Below are positions 37,005 through 45,140 of a DNA stretch of 64,000 bases, piece by piece. Made by a program: the position numbers and the translations under genes. The notes beneath the pieces were generated by a model. The model worked only from the letters and a program-made list of their open reading frames with translations. It ran no database searches and was not told where the DNA came from. Origin of the DNA: Marinicauda salina (GTDB taxonomy: Bacteria; Pseudomonadota; Alphaproteobacteria; Caulobacterales; Maricaulaceae); the NCBI RefSeq assembly GCF_003122085.1, contig NZ_QEXV01000004.1, positions 186,001 through 250,000 of the forward strand, read 5' to 3'. The number at the start of each line of letters is the position of its first letter. Positions within the stretch are counted from its first letter, which is position 1.

Positions 37005-37083
37005 GGCCCTTGGACTTGATCCAAGGGCCCAGGGGTGAGGGTTCGGCCGGGCCGACTGGGTCCTTGGGTCAAGCCCAAGGACC
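37005..37083. repeat. Inverted pair of 25-base palindromes
   Basis: Copy 1 (37005-37029) has arms GGCCCTTGGA/TCCAAGGGCC and loop CTTGA. Copy 2 (37059-37083) has arms GGTCCTTGGG/CCCAAGGACC and loop TCAAG, the reverse complement of loop 1. The two copies therefore face each other and could pair into a larger cruciform. They lie 14 bases after the DAHP synthase stop and may also end its transcript. Confidence 0.65.
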
Positions 37084-37109
37084 GAGCCATCGAGGGACAC
37101 GCCCCCCCA

Positions 37110-37144
37110 AACAAAAACGCCGCCCGGTTTCCCGGGCGGCGCTT
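37110..37144 (-). terminator. Rho-independent terminator of the HU gene
   Basis: A perfect 10-bp stem, CGCCGCCCGG (37118-37127) and CCGGGCGGCG (37132-37141), closes a 4-base loop. On the minus strand it is followed by TTTTTGTTT. It lies about 25 bases after the HU stop codon. Confidence 0.8.
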
Positions 37145-37166
37145 TCGTCAAAGCGTGTGGAACCGC

Positions 37167-37433
37167 CTAGATGTCCTTGAGCGCCGACGCCGGCCGGAAG
37201 GCCAGCGAGGTCTTCGCCTTGGACATCATCTTCTCGCCGGTGCGCGGGTTGCGCACTTCGCGCGCATCGCGGTGCTTGGCGTGGAACGTGCCGAAGCCGG
37301 CGAGCTGGACGCTGTCGCCCTTCTTGGCCGATTTCACGACGGAATCGATCACCGCATCGACCGCGTCGCCCGCCTGGGCGCGGGTGATGCCGGCGGCGTC
37401 GGAAACGGCTTTGGCGAGTTCGGACTTATTCAT
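37167..37433 (-). CDS. HU family DNA-binding protein
   Basis: An 88-residue nucleoid protein. It starts MNKSELAKAVSDAAGITRAQA, has the GDSVQLAGFGTFHAKHR turn and the R-x-x-RNPRTGEKM DNA-binding arm with MSKAKTSLAFRPASALK at the end. It bends and compacts DNA as a dimer. ATG 37433 gives the standard HU length; readthrough upstream is not coding. A clear terminator lies downstream. Confidence 0.95.
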   Translation of the reverse strand: MNKSELAKAVSDAAGITRAQAGDAVDAVIDSVVKSAKKGDSVQLAGFGTFHAKHRDAREVRNPRTGEKMMSKAKTSLAFRPASALKDI

Positions 37434-37648
37434 GAGAGGGTTCCCCCCTTTCTGACTTTCAGCGGGTGTCGCGGGGATGCGACGGGGACCGCAGGTTCTT
37501 TGGACCCCGGCATCAAGCGCGATTCTGACGCGGGATTGCAAGCGAATACAGGGGAATCCGAGGGTTTTCCTCAGAAAGTCGGCCCGGAGTTGCGCGTCAT
37601 GGTAAACAAAGCGTCGCAAACCGGCCCGCTGTTTGCGTTTGGGAAACC

Positions 37649-37831
37649 ATGACCCGCCCGACCGCACCATTGCTGGACAGAATCGCCGCCGCCGGCCTGG
37701 CCGTGTCGACGGCGGTGCTCAGCTATGCGGGCTTCCTGCACCTGTTCGGACAGGCCGGCCTGGCCGCGCTGGTCGGCGCGGTCGTCGGCGGTTTCGTGCT
37801 GGGCCGGATGCACCGGGCCGCGCGCGCCTGA
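37649..37831 (+). CDS. Small hypothetical membrane protein
   Basis: A 60-residue protein with two hydrophobic stretches (about 10-30 and 36-52) and an Arg-rich C-terminus. No ribosome site stands out (GGGAAACC before the ATG). It is convergent with the oxidoreductase at 37844, with 12 bases between stops. Function unknown. Confidence 0.45.
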   Translation: MTRPTAPLLDRIAAAGLAVSTAVLSYAGFLHLFGQAGLAALVGAVVGGFVLGRMHRAARA

Positions 37832-37843
37832 GGCGCCGGGCGC

Positions 37844-38851
37844 CTACACCTTCACCAGCATCTTTCCGAGATTGGCCCCGGTGAACAGGCCCATGAACGC
37901 CTCTGGCGCCTTCTCGACGCCGTCATAGACCGTCTCGCGCGTCTTCACCTTGCCCGCCATCATCCACTCCGAGAGATCGGAGATGAACTGGCTCTGCATG
38001 TCCATGTGCTCGGTGACGATGAAGCCGCGCATGGTCAGCGACTTGGTCACGATATTGGTGAGATTGGACGGGCCGGGGACGGGCCGGTCGTCGTTGTAGC
38101 GCGCGATCATCCCGCACGCGGCGATGCGGCCGAAGCGCTTGAGCACGTCGAGCGCGGCGGCGAGGTGATCCCCGCCCACATTCTCGAAATAGGCGTCGAT
38201 CCCGTCGACGCCGATCTCTTTCGCCGCGTCCTTCACCGCCCGGCCGAGATTGTCGGCGGCCTTGTAGTCGACGGCGGCGTCGGCGCCGATCTCCTTGCAG
38301 AAGGCGACCTTTTCGGCTCCGCCGGCGGTGGCGATCACGTTGGCGCCCATGGCCTTGGCGAACTGGATGCCCGCCGAGCCGACCGCCCCGGCGCCGGCGC
38401 TCATCCACAGCGTCTCGCCTTGCTTCAGCTCGATGATGCGCTTGAGGCCCACATAGGCGGTCAGCCCCGTCAGGCCGGCGATGCCGAGATACGCCTCGGG
38501 GGGGAGGATCTCGGCGTCGACCTTCATCAGCGCCTCGGCGGGCGCGTTGAAGCCCTCGCGCCAGCCCAGCATCGAGAAGACGTAGTCGCCCTCGGCGAGC
38601 TTGTCGGAGTTGGACTTCACGACCTTGCCGACGGCGCCGCCCTCCATGGGCTTTCCGACCTCGAACGGGTCGATATAGGTCTTCAGCCCGGCCATGCGCG
38701 GGCGCATGTAGGGATCGACCGACAGCCATTCATTGGCGACCTGGACCTCGCCGGCGCCGGGCTCGGGCAGCTCGACCTCGGCGATCTCGAAATATTCGGG
38801 CTTCACCGGGCCGGTGAAGTGCTGGGTCAGGCGGACTTCGCGCGATTTCAT
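37844..38851 (-). CDS. NADP-dependent oxidoreductase (MDR superfamily, CurA/alkenal reductase-like)
   Basis: A 335-residue medium-chain zinc-independent reductase. The N-terminal domain opens VRLTQHFTGPVKPEYFEI and WLSVDPYMRPRM, typical of leukotriene B4 dehydrogenase/curcumin reductase-like proteins. The Rossmann part has SAGAGAVGSAGIQFAKAMGANVIATAGG. It probably reduces alpha,beta-unsaturated ketones or aldehydes. ATG 38851 (MKSREV) is the natural start; the longer frame upstream has none of the fold. Confidence 0.9.
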   Translation of the reverse strand: MKSREVRLTQHFTGPVKPEYFEIAEVELPEPGAGEVQVANEWLSVDPYMRPRMAGLKTYIDPFEVGKPMEGGAVGKVVKSNSDKLAEGDYVFSMLGWREGFNAPAEALMKVDAEILPPEAYLGIAGLTGLTAYVGLKRIIELKQGETLWMSAGAGAVGSAGIQFAKAMGANVIATAGGAEKVAFCKEIGADAAVDYKAADNLGRAVKDAAKEIGVDGIDAYFENVGGDHLAAALDVLKRFGRIAACGMIARYNDDRPVPGPSNLTNIVTKSLTMRGFIVTEHMDMQSQFISDLSEWMMAGKVKTRETVYDGVEKAPEAFMGLFTGANLGKMLVKV

Positions 38852-39009
38852 GAGGTTTCTCCCGGTGCGCTCGACGCTTCCGGGACGGATGGTAGAGCGC
38901 GCGTGCTGCGGCGCAACAGGCGCGTCGGCAAGAATCCGCAATGAATTGTCAGCCCGCCCGCGGCGCGGCCGATTTGCCTTCCTCGCCGGGCCGTGCTTGG
39001 TCCGCGCCC

Positions 39010-39954
39010 ATGAACGAGCAAGCGACCAAGCTGCGCGCCGGCGTCGTCGGCGCGGGCGTCTTCGGGGGCTATCACGCCTCGAAATACGCCGCCGATCCGC
39101 GCGCCGACTTCGTCGGCGTTTTCGATCCCGTGCACGACCACGCCGAGGCGCTGTGCGCGAAGCATGGCGGGCGAGCCTTCGAGTCGCTGCACGACCTCGT
39201 CGAGGCCGTCGACGTCGTCACCGTCGCCAGCCCGGCGGTGTTCCATCACGACGCGGTGCGCCGCGCGCTCCTGGCCGGCCGGCCCGTACTGGTGGAGAAG
39301 CCGGTCGCGGCCACCGTCGAGGAGGCCCGGGAGCTTGTCGATCTCGCGCGCGAGACGGGCCTGGTGCTTTCCGTCGGCCACCAGGAACGCTTCGTCTTCG
39401 ACGCGATGGGCCTGTTCGGCGACCTGCCGAAGCTGACCGGCCTGTCTGCGCGGCGCATGGGCACGCCGAGCGCGCGCAATCTCGACGTCTCGGTCACGCT
39501 CGACCTGATGATCCACGACATCGATCTCGTCCTGGCGCTGGCCGGCGGCGCGCCCGAGCGCGTCGAGGCGGAGATGTTCGAGGCGCGCGCGGGACTTCCC
39601 GATCATGTCCGCACGCGGCTGACCTTTCCCGGCGGGATGGTCGCCGAGCTCGAGGCGAGCCGGGTGGCGGAGGCGCGCGACCGGATCATGGACCTCGACT
39701 ACGAGACCGGCGCGCGCGTCGAGGTCGATTTCCTCGCGCGCACCTTCGAGATCACCGACGGGCTGAAGCTCGACCCGGACTTCGCCGACCGCCCCGCGGC
39801 GAAGGATTCGCTGGGCGCCAATGTCGCCGCCTTCCTCGACGCCGTGCTCGACCCGAAGGCCGAAACGGTCGCCGCGACGGGCGCCGACGGGCTCATGGCG
39901 CTTGAGACCGCGCTGGCCATCGACGCGGCCGCGGGCGGGGCGAGCCGCATCTGA
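39010..39954 (+). CDS. Gfo/Idh/MocA family oxidoreductase
   Basis: A 314-residue NAD(P)-dependent dehydrogenase. Dinucleotide loop GVVGAGVFGGYHASKY (about 10-25), the EKPVAATVEEARELVD motif with the conserved Lys, and a C-terminal alpha/beta domain with MIHDIDLVLALAGG. It resembles predicted sugar-nucleotide or inositol dehydrogenases; the substrate is not readable. ATG 39010 places the loop near the N-terminus; an in-frame ATG at 38941 would add 23 residues. Confidence 0.86.
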   Translation: MNEQATKLRAGVVGAGVFGGYHASKYAADPRADFVGVFDPVHDHAEALCAKHGGRAFESLHDLVEAVDVVTVASPAVFHHDAVRRALLAGRPVLVEKPVAATVEEARELVDLARETGLVLSVGHQERFVFDAMGLFGDLPKLTGLSARRMGTPSARNLDVSVTLDLMIHDIDLVLALAGGAPERVEAEMFEARAGLPDHVRTRLTFPGGMVAELEASRVAEARDRIMDLDYETGARVEVDFLARTFEITDGLKLDPDFADRPAAKDSLGANVAAFLDAVLDPKAETVAATGADGLMALETALAIDAAAGGASRI

Positions 39955-40054
39955 TCCCGCGCATCCCGGTTTGATTCCCGCGCGCGGGCGTGGCAAAGCC
40001 GCGCGGCCCGTCGTATGAGACGGCGATCGTCCCGCCTGACCGGAACCCGACCGC

Positions 40055-41401
40055 ATGACCGTCAAAGTCCGCTTCGCGCCGAGCCCGACCGGCCGCATCC
40101 ATGTCGGCAATGTGCGCACCGCGCTGATGAACTTCCTGTTCGCCAAGTCGCAGGGCGGACAGTTCGTTCTGCGCATCGACGACACCGATCTCGAGCGCTC
40201 GACGAAGGCCTACGAGGACGGCATCAAGGCCGATCTCGAGTGGCTCGGCCTGAACTGGGACGAGACGTTCAACCAGTCGAGCCGGTTCGACCAGTACGAG
40301 GCGGCCAAGCAGCGCCTGATCGAGGCGGGGCTGCTCTATCCCTGCTACGAGACCGGCGACGAGCTCGAGCGCAAGCGCAAGCTCCAGCGCGCCCAGGGCA
40401 AGCCGCCGGTCTATGACCGCGGCGCGCTCAATCTCACCGACGCCGACCGGGCGAAGCTCGAGGCCGAGGGGCGCAAGCCGCACTGGCGCTTCAAGCTGTC
40501 GGGCGGGCGCATTGCGTGGGACGATCTCGTCCGCGGGCCGAGCCGCATCGAGACGAGCTCGGTGTCCGACCCGATCCTGGTGCGCGAGGACGGCAGCTAT
40601 CTCTACACCCTGCCGAGCGTGGTCGACGATATCGACGCGGGGATCACCGACATCATCCGCGGCGAGGACCACGTCACCAACTCGGCCGCCCAGATCGAGA
40701 TTTTCGAGGCGCTCGGCGGCAGGAACGCCGCGCCGCGCATGGGCCATCACCCGCTGCTGGTCGGACCCGACGGCGGCAAGCTGTCCAAGCGGCTCGGCGC
40801 GCTGTCGATCGAGGGCCTGCGCGAGGAGGAGGGGATCGAGCCGATGGCGATCCTGTCGCTGCTGGCCAAGATCGGCACGTCGGATTCCGTCGAGGCGCGC
40901 GACTCGCTCGAGACCCTGATCGCGGAGTTCGATCTCGCCAAGCTGTCGCGCAATCCGGCGCGCTTCGATCCCGCCGAACTGACCCGCCTCAACGCGCGCC
41001 TGCTGCAGGCGACGCCCTTCGAGGCGGTCGCCGATCGGCTGAAGGCGATGGGCGTCGACGGCGACGCGGCGTTCTGGGAGGCGGTGCGCCCCAATCTGGA
41101 ACGCCTGTCCAACGCGCGCGAATGGTGGCGTCTCGTCGAGGGACCGGTCGAGCCGGACGTCGAGGATGCGGACTATCTCGCCAAGGCGGCCGAACTCCTG
41201 CCCGGCGGGACGCTCACGGCGGACAGCTGGCGGGAATGGACCGGCGCCATCAAGGCCGAGACCGGACGCAAGGGCCGCGAGCTCTTCCAGCCGCTGCGCA
41301 TGGCGCTCACCGGCCAGCGCCACGGTCCCGAGATGGACGTGCTGCTGTCGCTGATGGACCGGAACAAGGTCGAGGCGCGCCTGAAGGGCGAGCGCGCCTA
41401 G
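40055..41401 (+). CDS. gltX: Glutamyl-tRNA synthetase
   Basis: A 448-residue class I synthetase. The HIGH-equivalent HVGNVRTALMN lies in FAPSPTGRIHVGN (residues 7-19) and the KMSKS-equivalent KLSKRLG near residue 243; LRIDDTDLERS and the anticodon-binding helical C-terminus are present. Alphaproteobacteria often carry two gltX genes (discriminating and non-discriminating); which one this is cannot be told. Start ATG 40055 gives a normal N-terminus. Confidence 0.95.
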   Translation: MTVKVRFAPSPTGRIHVGNVRTALMNFLFAKSQGGQFVLRIDDTDLERSTKAYEDGIKADLEWLGLNWDETFNQSSRFDQYEAAKQRLIEAGLLYPCYETGDELERKRKLQRAQGKPPVYDRGALNLTDADRAKLEAEGRKPHWRFKLSGGRIAWDDLVRGPSRIETSSVSDPILVREDGSYLYTLPSVVDDIDAGITDIIRGEDHVTNSAAQIEIFEALGGRNAAPRMGHHPLLVGPDGGKLSKRLGALSIEGLREEEGIEPMAILSLLAKIGTSDSVEARDSLETLIAEFDLAKLSRNPARFDPAELTRLNARLLQATPFEAVADRLKAMGVDGDAAFWEAVRPNLERLSNAREWWRLVEGPVEPDVEDADYLAKAAELLPGGTLTADSWREWTGAIKAETGRKGRELFQPLRMALTGQRHGPEMDVLLSLMDRNKVEARLKGERA

Positions 41402-41457
41402 GTCGGCCGGATCCGCACGGCGTTGGCGGTCCGCCAGTCACGGAATCCTGTCATTTA

Positions 41458-41520
41458 GTCAGGTTCTCTTGACGTCGCGCGGGTGTCAGGTTTACATGAC
41501 ACATAGTCATGCAAACCTGA
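41458..41520 (+). promoter_or_regulatory. Promoter with 35-bp palindromic operator for the XRE micro-operon
   Basis: A -35 TTGACG (41469-41474) and a weak -10 TTACAT (41492-41497) are 17 bases apart. A palindrome at 41486-41520 (arms TCAGGTTTACATGAC and GTCATGCAAACCTGA, 14 of 15 pairs, loop ACATA) covers the -10. A further TCAGGTT lies at 41459-41465, giving three copies of this half-site. The layout suits repression by the XRE protein encoded at 42040. Confidence 0.6.
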
Positions 41521-41531
41521 TGGAGCGAACC

Positions 41532-41660
41532 ATGAAGAAGCTGCGCGGCGCATCCTTCGGAGTCATCACGGCGCTGGTGATCGCGATTGCGGCGGCATTG
41601 GCCTCGGCGGGCGTGTTCGACGCCGACGCCGCACCGGCGCAAGTTGAGGCGACGCCGTGA
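41532..41660 (+). CDS. 42-residue membrane or secreted micropeptide
   Basis: The short peptide begins MKKLRGASFGVITALVIAIA, with a basic start and one hydrophobic helix (about 9-29) followed by a small acidic tail ending QVEATP. This could be a cleavable signal peptide or a single-pass anchor. GGAGCG is 7 bases before the ATG. It starts 11 bases after the 35-bp palindrome and its stop overlaps the next start (GTGA), which supports it as real. No family recognised. Confidence 0.6.
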   Translation: MKKLRGASFGVITALVIAIAAALASAGVFDADAAPAQVEATP

Positions 41661-42043
41661 GCCCGGCGGCGAAACGCTATTCCTTCCGGATCGCCGGGGC
41701 GGCCGGCGCTTACGCCGGCGCGGTGGTCGGCGTCAATGCGCTCGACGCCGGGTTCGCGCTCGACGCGCCGGTGCGCGTCGGGCTCGCCCTGCTGCCGGTG
41801 CTTCCCGCGCTCTACGGCCTGTGGGCGGCGCTGCAGTTCGTGCGCGCCATGGACGAGGTGCAGGCGCGCATCATCTCGGAGGCGATGCTCGTTTCCGCGC
41901 TGATCGTCGGCTTCGCCAGTTTCACGTACGGTTTCCTCGAAGGCGCGCTCGCGCTTCCGGACATCTCGATGATCTGGGTGCTTCCGGCGCTGCTCGGCGT
42001 CATGGGCGTGGCGCAGGTCTTCGTGCGGATGCGCTACCAATGA
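41657..42043 (+). CDS. Four-helix membrane protein, uncharacterised, paired with XRE regulator
   Basis: A 128-residue protein with four predicted membrane helices (about 9-30, 39-60, 72-95, 104-122). Between the second and third is a polar turn, FVRAMDEVQARIISEA, that looks conserved and may be functional. GTG start overlaps the micropeptide stop and the ATGA overlap at its end couples it to the XRE gene. Membrane-protein/XRE pairs of this shape are common in bacteria, but I know of no established function. Confidence 0.7.
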   Translation: MSPAAKRYSFRIAGAAGAYAGAVVGVNALDAGFALDAPVRVGLALLPVLPALYGLWAALQFVRAMDEVQARIISEAMLVSALIVGFASFTYGFLEGALALPDISMIWVLPALLGVMGVAQVFVRMRYQ

Positions 42044-42243
42044 AGAATCGCATTCGCGTGCTCCGGGCGGAGAGGCGGTGGAGCCAGGCCGAGCTGGGCG
42101 AGCGGGTCGGGGTGTCGCGCCAGGCGATCAACGCAGTCGAGTCCGGCAAACACGTCCCCTCGCTGGCGCTCGCCTTCGGCATCGCCCAGGCCTTCGGCCT
42201 GAGCATCGAGGAGGTGTTCGAGCCGCCGGATTCCGTTTCCTAG
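42040..42243 (+). CDS. XRE family helix-turn-helix regulator
   Basis: A 67-residue single-domain regulator of the Cro/C1 type. The HTH is WSQAELGERVGVSRQAINAVE (about 14-34), followed by PSLALAFGIAQAFGLSIEEVF. Such minimal proteins bind as dimers to inverted repeats; the palindrome at 41486-41520 in front of its operon is the obvious target, giving autoregulation. It overlaps the stop of the convergent LOG gene by 4 bases. Confidence 0.87.
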   Translation: MKNRIRVLRAERRWSQAELGERVGVSRQAINAVESGKHVPSLALAFGIAQAFGLSIEEVFEPPDSVS

Positions 42244-42785
42244 TCGGCTCCCAGCAGCCGGTCGAGAGCGTCTTCCAGATCCGCCTCGAAGCTGAGCCCC
42301 TCGAACGCGTCGCCAATCACGAACCCCTCTTCGGCCACCTTGTCGAGCAGGGCCTTGAGCGGCGCCCAGAACTCGGCGTCGGCGAACACGACGGGCTTGG
42401 CGCGATGGCCTTCGCGCCGTCGCGAGATGAGATCGAAGATCGACTCGAGCGTGCCCGTGCCGCCGGGCAGGATTAGGAAGGCGTCGGCCTCCTCGATCAG
42501 GATGGCCTTGCGCGCGCCCATCGTGGCGACCTTCCTGAGCTCGATCTCCTCCTGGGCGCCCTCGGCGGGGATCATGAACTCCGGGATTACGCCCAGCACC
42601 TCGCCGCCGGCGGCCTGCGCGGCGCGCGCGGCGACGCCCATCAGGCCGATCTCGCCGCCGCCGTAAACGAGCCGCACCCCGGACTCGGCGATGTGTCGGC
42701 CGGCGGCGTCAGCCATCGCCTCGTAGCGGGGATCGTCGCCGGGTTCGGACCCGCAGAAGATGCAGATGCTCCGCAATTTCGCCAT
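42240..42785 (-). CDS. LOG family protein (TIGR00730; cytokinin riboside 5'-monophosphate phosphoribohydrolase type)
   Basis: A 181-residue Rossmann-like protein. ICIFCGSEPGDDPRY opens the fold, and the LOG signature PGGTGTLESIFDLIS (about 106-120) with VYGGGEIGLMG is intact. The family hydrolyses nucleoside 5'-monophosphates to base and ribose 5-phosphate; the bacterial role is mostly housekeeping. Divergent from the LysM gene with 139 bases between starts. Confidence 0.92.
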   Translation of the reverse strand: MAKLRSICIFCGSEPGDDPRYEAMADAAGRHIAESGVRLVYGGGEIGLMGVAARAAQAAGGEVLGVIPEFMIPAEGAQEEIELRKVATMGARKAILIEEADAFLILPGGTGTLESIFDLISRRREGHRAKPVVFADAEFWAPLKALLDKVAEEGFVIGDAFEGLSFEADLEDALDRLLGAD

Positions 42786-42924
42786 GGCTGGTGTCCATCC
42801 TGTCGGCTAACGGGTTGAGTCGGCGCGCGGCGCGGCTCACTTTAGGCGGGAGGCGCGGCCGGTGCGAGTTTTGCAGCCCGATCCCCGGGGGCTGGAATCC
42901 GGCCGAGCACCAGGGAGACACGCC

Positions 42925-43914
42925 ATGACCGCGACGCGGTCTTTCCTTATCGCCACAGCGCTTCTGATCGCGGCGCTGGTCGCTGCGGTCGTCTATGTCG
43001 TGACTCGCGAGACGGCCGAACCCGACATCACGCCGGGCGAGCCCGTCGTGGAGGACACGATCGCACCCGACGCCTCCGACGAGGTCGTCGCGGGCATGTC
43101 GCCGCCGAGCTTCGACGTGGTGCGCGTGGATCCGCGCGGCACGGCCGTGGTGGCCGGTCGCGGCGCGCCGGGCTCGCGCGTCGTGCTGGTCGCCGGCGAG
43201 CGCGACATCGCCGAGGTCGAGGTCGACGAGGCCGGCGAATGGGTGATCATCGTCGACGAGCCGCTGCCGGCGGGCTCCGTCGAGCTGAGCCTGGTCATGC
43301 GCACCGAGGCCGGCCAGGAGATCCGCTCCGACCAGGTCGTCGTCGTCGCCGTGCCGGAGTCGCGCGACGAGACTCCGCTTGTCGTGCTGGGGCGGCCGGG
43401 CGAGGCGAGCCGGGTGCTCCAGGGGCCGTTCCAGGGCGTCGAGATGGGGCCGCTCGCTTTGGAGGCGGTCGATTACGACGAATCCGGCACCGTCATCTTT
43501 TCCGGCCGCGCCACGCCGGGTTCGCAGGTGCGCGTGCTCGCCGACGGCGAGGTGGTCGGCGAGACCCGCGCCGATGAGGACGGGCGCTGGTCCGTCCAGG
43601 CCGGCGACAGCTTCGCGCCGGGCGTCTACGACCTCCAGGTCGACCAGCTCGACGAGGAAGGCCGGGTGACCGCCGTGATCGCCGTGCCGTTCGAGCGCGC
43701 CAGCGCCGAAGCGCTCGCCGACCGCGCCCCGGGAAGCGTGGTGGTCCAGCCGGGCAATTCGCTCTGGCGCATCGCGCGCCGGCTCTACGGACGGGGCATC
43801 CAGTACACGGTCATCTACGAGGCCAACCAGGACCAGATCCGCGATCCCGACCTGATCTATCCCGGCCAGGTGTTCGAGACGCCCGAAACCGAAGGCGGCG
43901 AAGACGGGGAGTAG
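42925..43914 (+). CDS. LysM peptidoglycan-binding protein with Ig-like repeats
   Basis: A 329-residue envelope protein. An N-terminal anchor helix (about 8-27) is followed by a short acidic linker, two bacterial Ig-like modules (a V-V-x-GRGAPGSRV strand near residue 75 and its repeat FSGRATPGSQVRVLADGE near 193) and a C-terminal LysM domain (VVQPGNSLWRIARRLYGRGIQ..NQDQIRDPDLIYPGQVF). It probably binds peptidoglycan in the periplasm. CAGGGAGA precedes the ATG; 21 upstream in-frame codons are not used. Confidence 0.87.
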   Translation: MTATRSFLIATALLIAALVAAVVYVVTRETAEPDITPGEPVVEDTIAPDASDEVVAGMSPPSFDVVRVDPRGTAVVAGRGAPGSRVVLVAGERDIAEVEVDEAGEWVIIVDEPLPAGSVELSLVMRTEAGQEIRSDQVVVVAVPESRDETPLVVLGRPGEASRVLQGPFQGVEMGPLALEAVDYDESGTVIFSGRATPGSQVRVLADGEVVGETRADEDGRWSVQAGDSFAPGVYDLQVDQLDEEGRVTAVIAVPFERASAEALADRAPGSVVVQPGNSLWRIARRLYGRGIQYTVIYEANQDQIRDPDLIYPGQVFETPETEGGEDGE

Positions 43915-44020
43915 TCCGCTTTCGGTGGACGCTCTTTGGCGCGGGGCGGGAGCTGTTGTATCCGTGCGGTGGTCGATCCGCGCCATTTGGCGGAGGGATC
44001 GGCCTGTGTGCGGAGCCTGA

Positions 44021-45094
44021 ATGACCCTTCTCGTCTTCTACGTCGCGCTCGCGATCGGGTTCTCCTTTCTGTGTTCGATTCTCGAAGCCGTACTGTTGTC
44101 GGTGACGCCGTCCCATGTCGCGGCGCTCGAAGAGCATGACTCGGCGACGGCCCGGCTGATCCGGAAGCTGAAGAGCGATGTGGATCGGCCGCTCGCGGCG
44201 ATTCTGAGCCTGAACACCGTGGCCCACACCGTCGGCGCGACTGCGGCGGGCGCCCAGGCCGCGCGCCTGTTCGGGGATGCGGGCGTCGGCGTGTTCTCCG
44301 CCGTCCTGACGCTGATGATCCTGGTGGCCTCCGAGATCATTCCGAAGACTCTCGGTGCGACCTACTGGAAGCTGCTGACGCCTTTCACCGCCCGGGTCCT
44401 GCCCCCGCTGATCTGGTCGATGTGGCCGCTGGTCTGGCTGGCGCGCGGGCTGACCCGGCTCATCTCGTCCGGTCGGCGCGACGGCGTCAGCCGCGAGGAG
44501 ATCGCGGCCATGGCGCGGATCGGCCACCAGCAGGGCGTGATCGAGAAGAACCAGTCGACCGTCGTGGCCAACCTTCTGCGCTTCGATTCCCTCAGCGCCC
44601 ACGACATCATGACGCCGCGAACAGTGGTCGAGGCGTACGACGAGGCCGTCAGCGTGCGCCAGGCCGCCGCCCAGATCGCGCAGGTGCCGTTCTCCCGCCT
44701 GCTCGTCTATCAGGATGATATCGACACGGTGACGGGCTTCGTCCTGAAGACGGACATTCTGGCCGCCGCGCTCGAGGACCGGCTCGACGTGCCGCTCAAG
44801 CAATTGCGGCGCGACATCGCCCATGTCGACGAGCAGACGACGCTCCAGTCGCTGTTCGAGACCCTGCTGCGGGGCAACAGGCACATCGCGGTCGTGGCCG
44901 ACGAGTTCGGGGGCACCGCAGGCGTCGTCACGATCGAGGATCTGGTCGAGACTCTGCTGGGTCTCGAGATCACCGACGAGGTCGACAGCATCGAGGATCT
45001 GCAGGCGCTGGCCCGCGATCAGTGGCGCAAGCGCGCCGCCCGGATGGCCGCCCCGAGCGGCGCCTCCGGCGAGGGGCGCGGCGAGGCGGAATAA
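44021..45094 (+). CDS. CNNM/DUF21 domain protein with paired CBS domains (hemolysin-like)
   Basis: A 357-residue membrane protein. Residues about 1-170 form the DUF21/CNNM transmembrane domain (CSILEAVLLSVTPSHVAAL, ASEIIPKTLGATYW), followed by two CBS domains (HDIMTPRTVVEAYDE and FGGTAGVVTIEDLVETLLGLEI). It lacks the extra C-terminal CorC_HlyC domain. Family members are linked to Mg2+/Co2+ transport; the hemolysin name is historical. It precedes the Atm1-like exporter by 46 bases on the same strand. Confidence 0.9.
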   Translation: MTLLVFYVALAIGFSFLCSILEAVLLSVTPSHVAALEEHDSATARLIRKLKSDVDRPLAAILSLNTVAHTVGATAAGAQAARLFGDAGVGVFSAVLTLMILVASEIIPKTLGATYWKLLTPFTARVLPPLIWSMWPLVWLARGLTRLISSGRRDGVSREEIAAMARIGHQQGVIEKNQSTVVANLLRFDSLSAHDIMTPRTVVEAYDEAVSVRQAAAQIAQVPFSRLLVYQDDIDTVTGFVLKTDILAAALEDRLDVPLKQLRRDIAHVDEQTTLQSLFETLLRGNRHIAVVADEFGGTAGVVTIEDLVETLLGLEITDEVDSIEDLQALARDQWRKRAARMAAPSGASGEGRGEAE

Positions 45095-45140
45095 TCTCGC
45101 GGACTGGCGTCGCGGACGCCGCCGCCCTAAGTAGCGCGCC

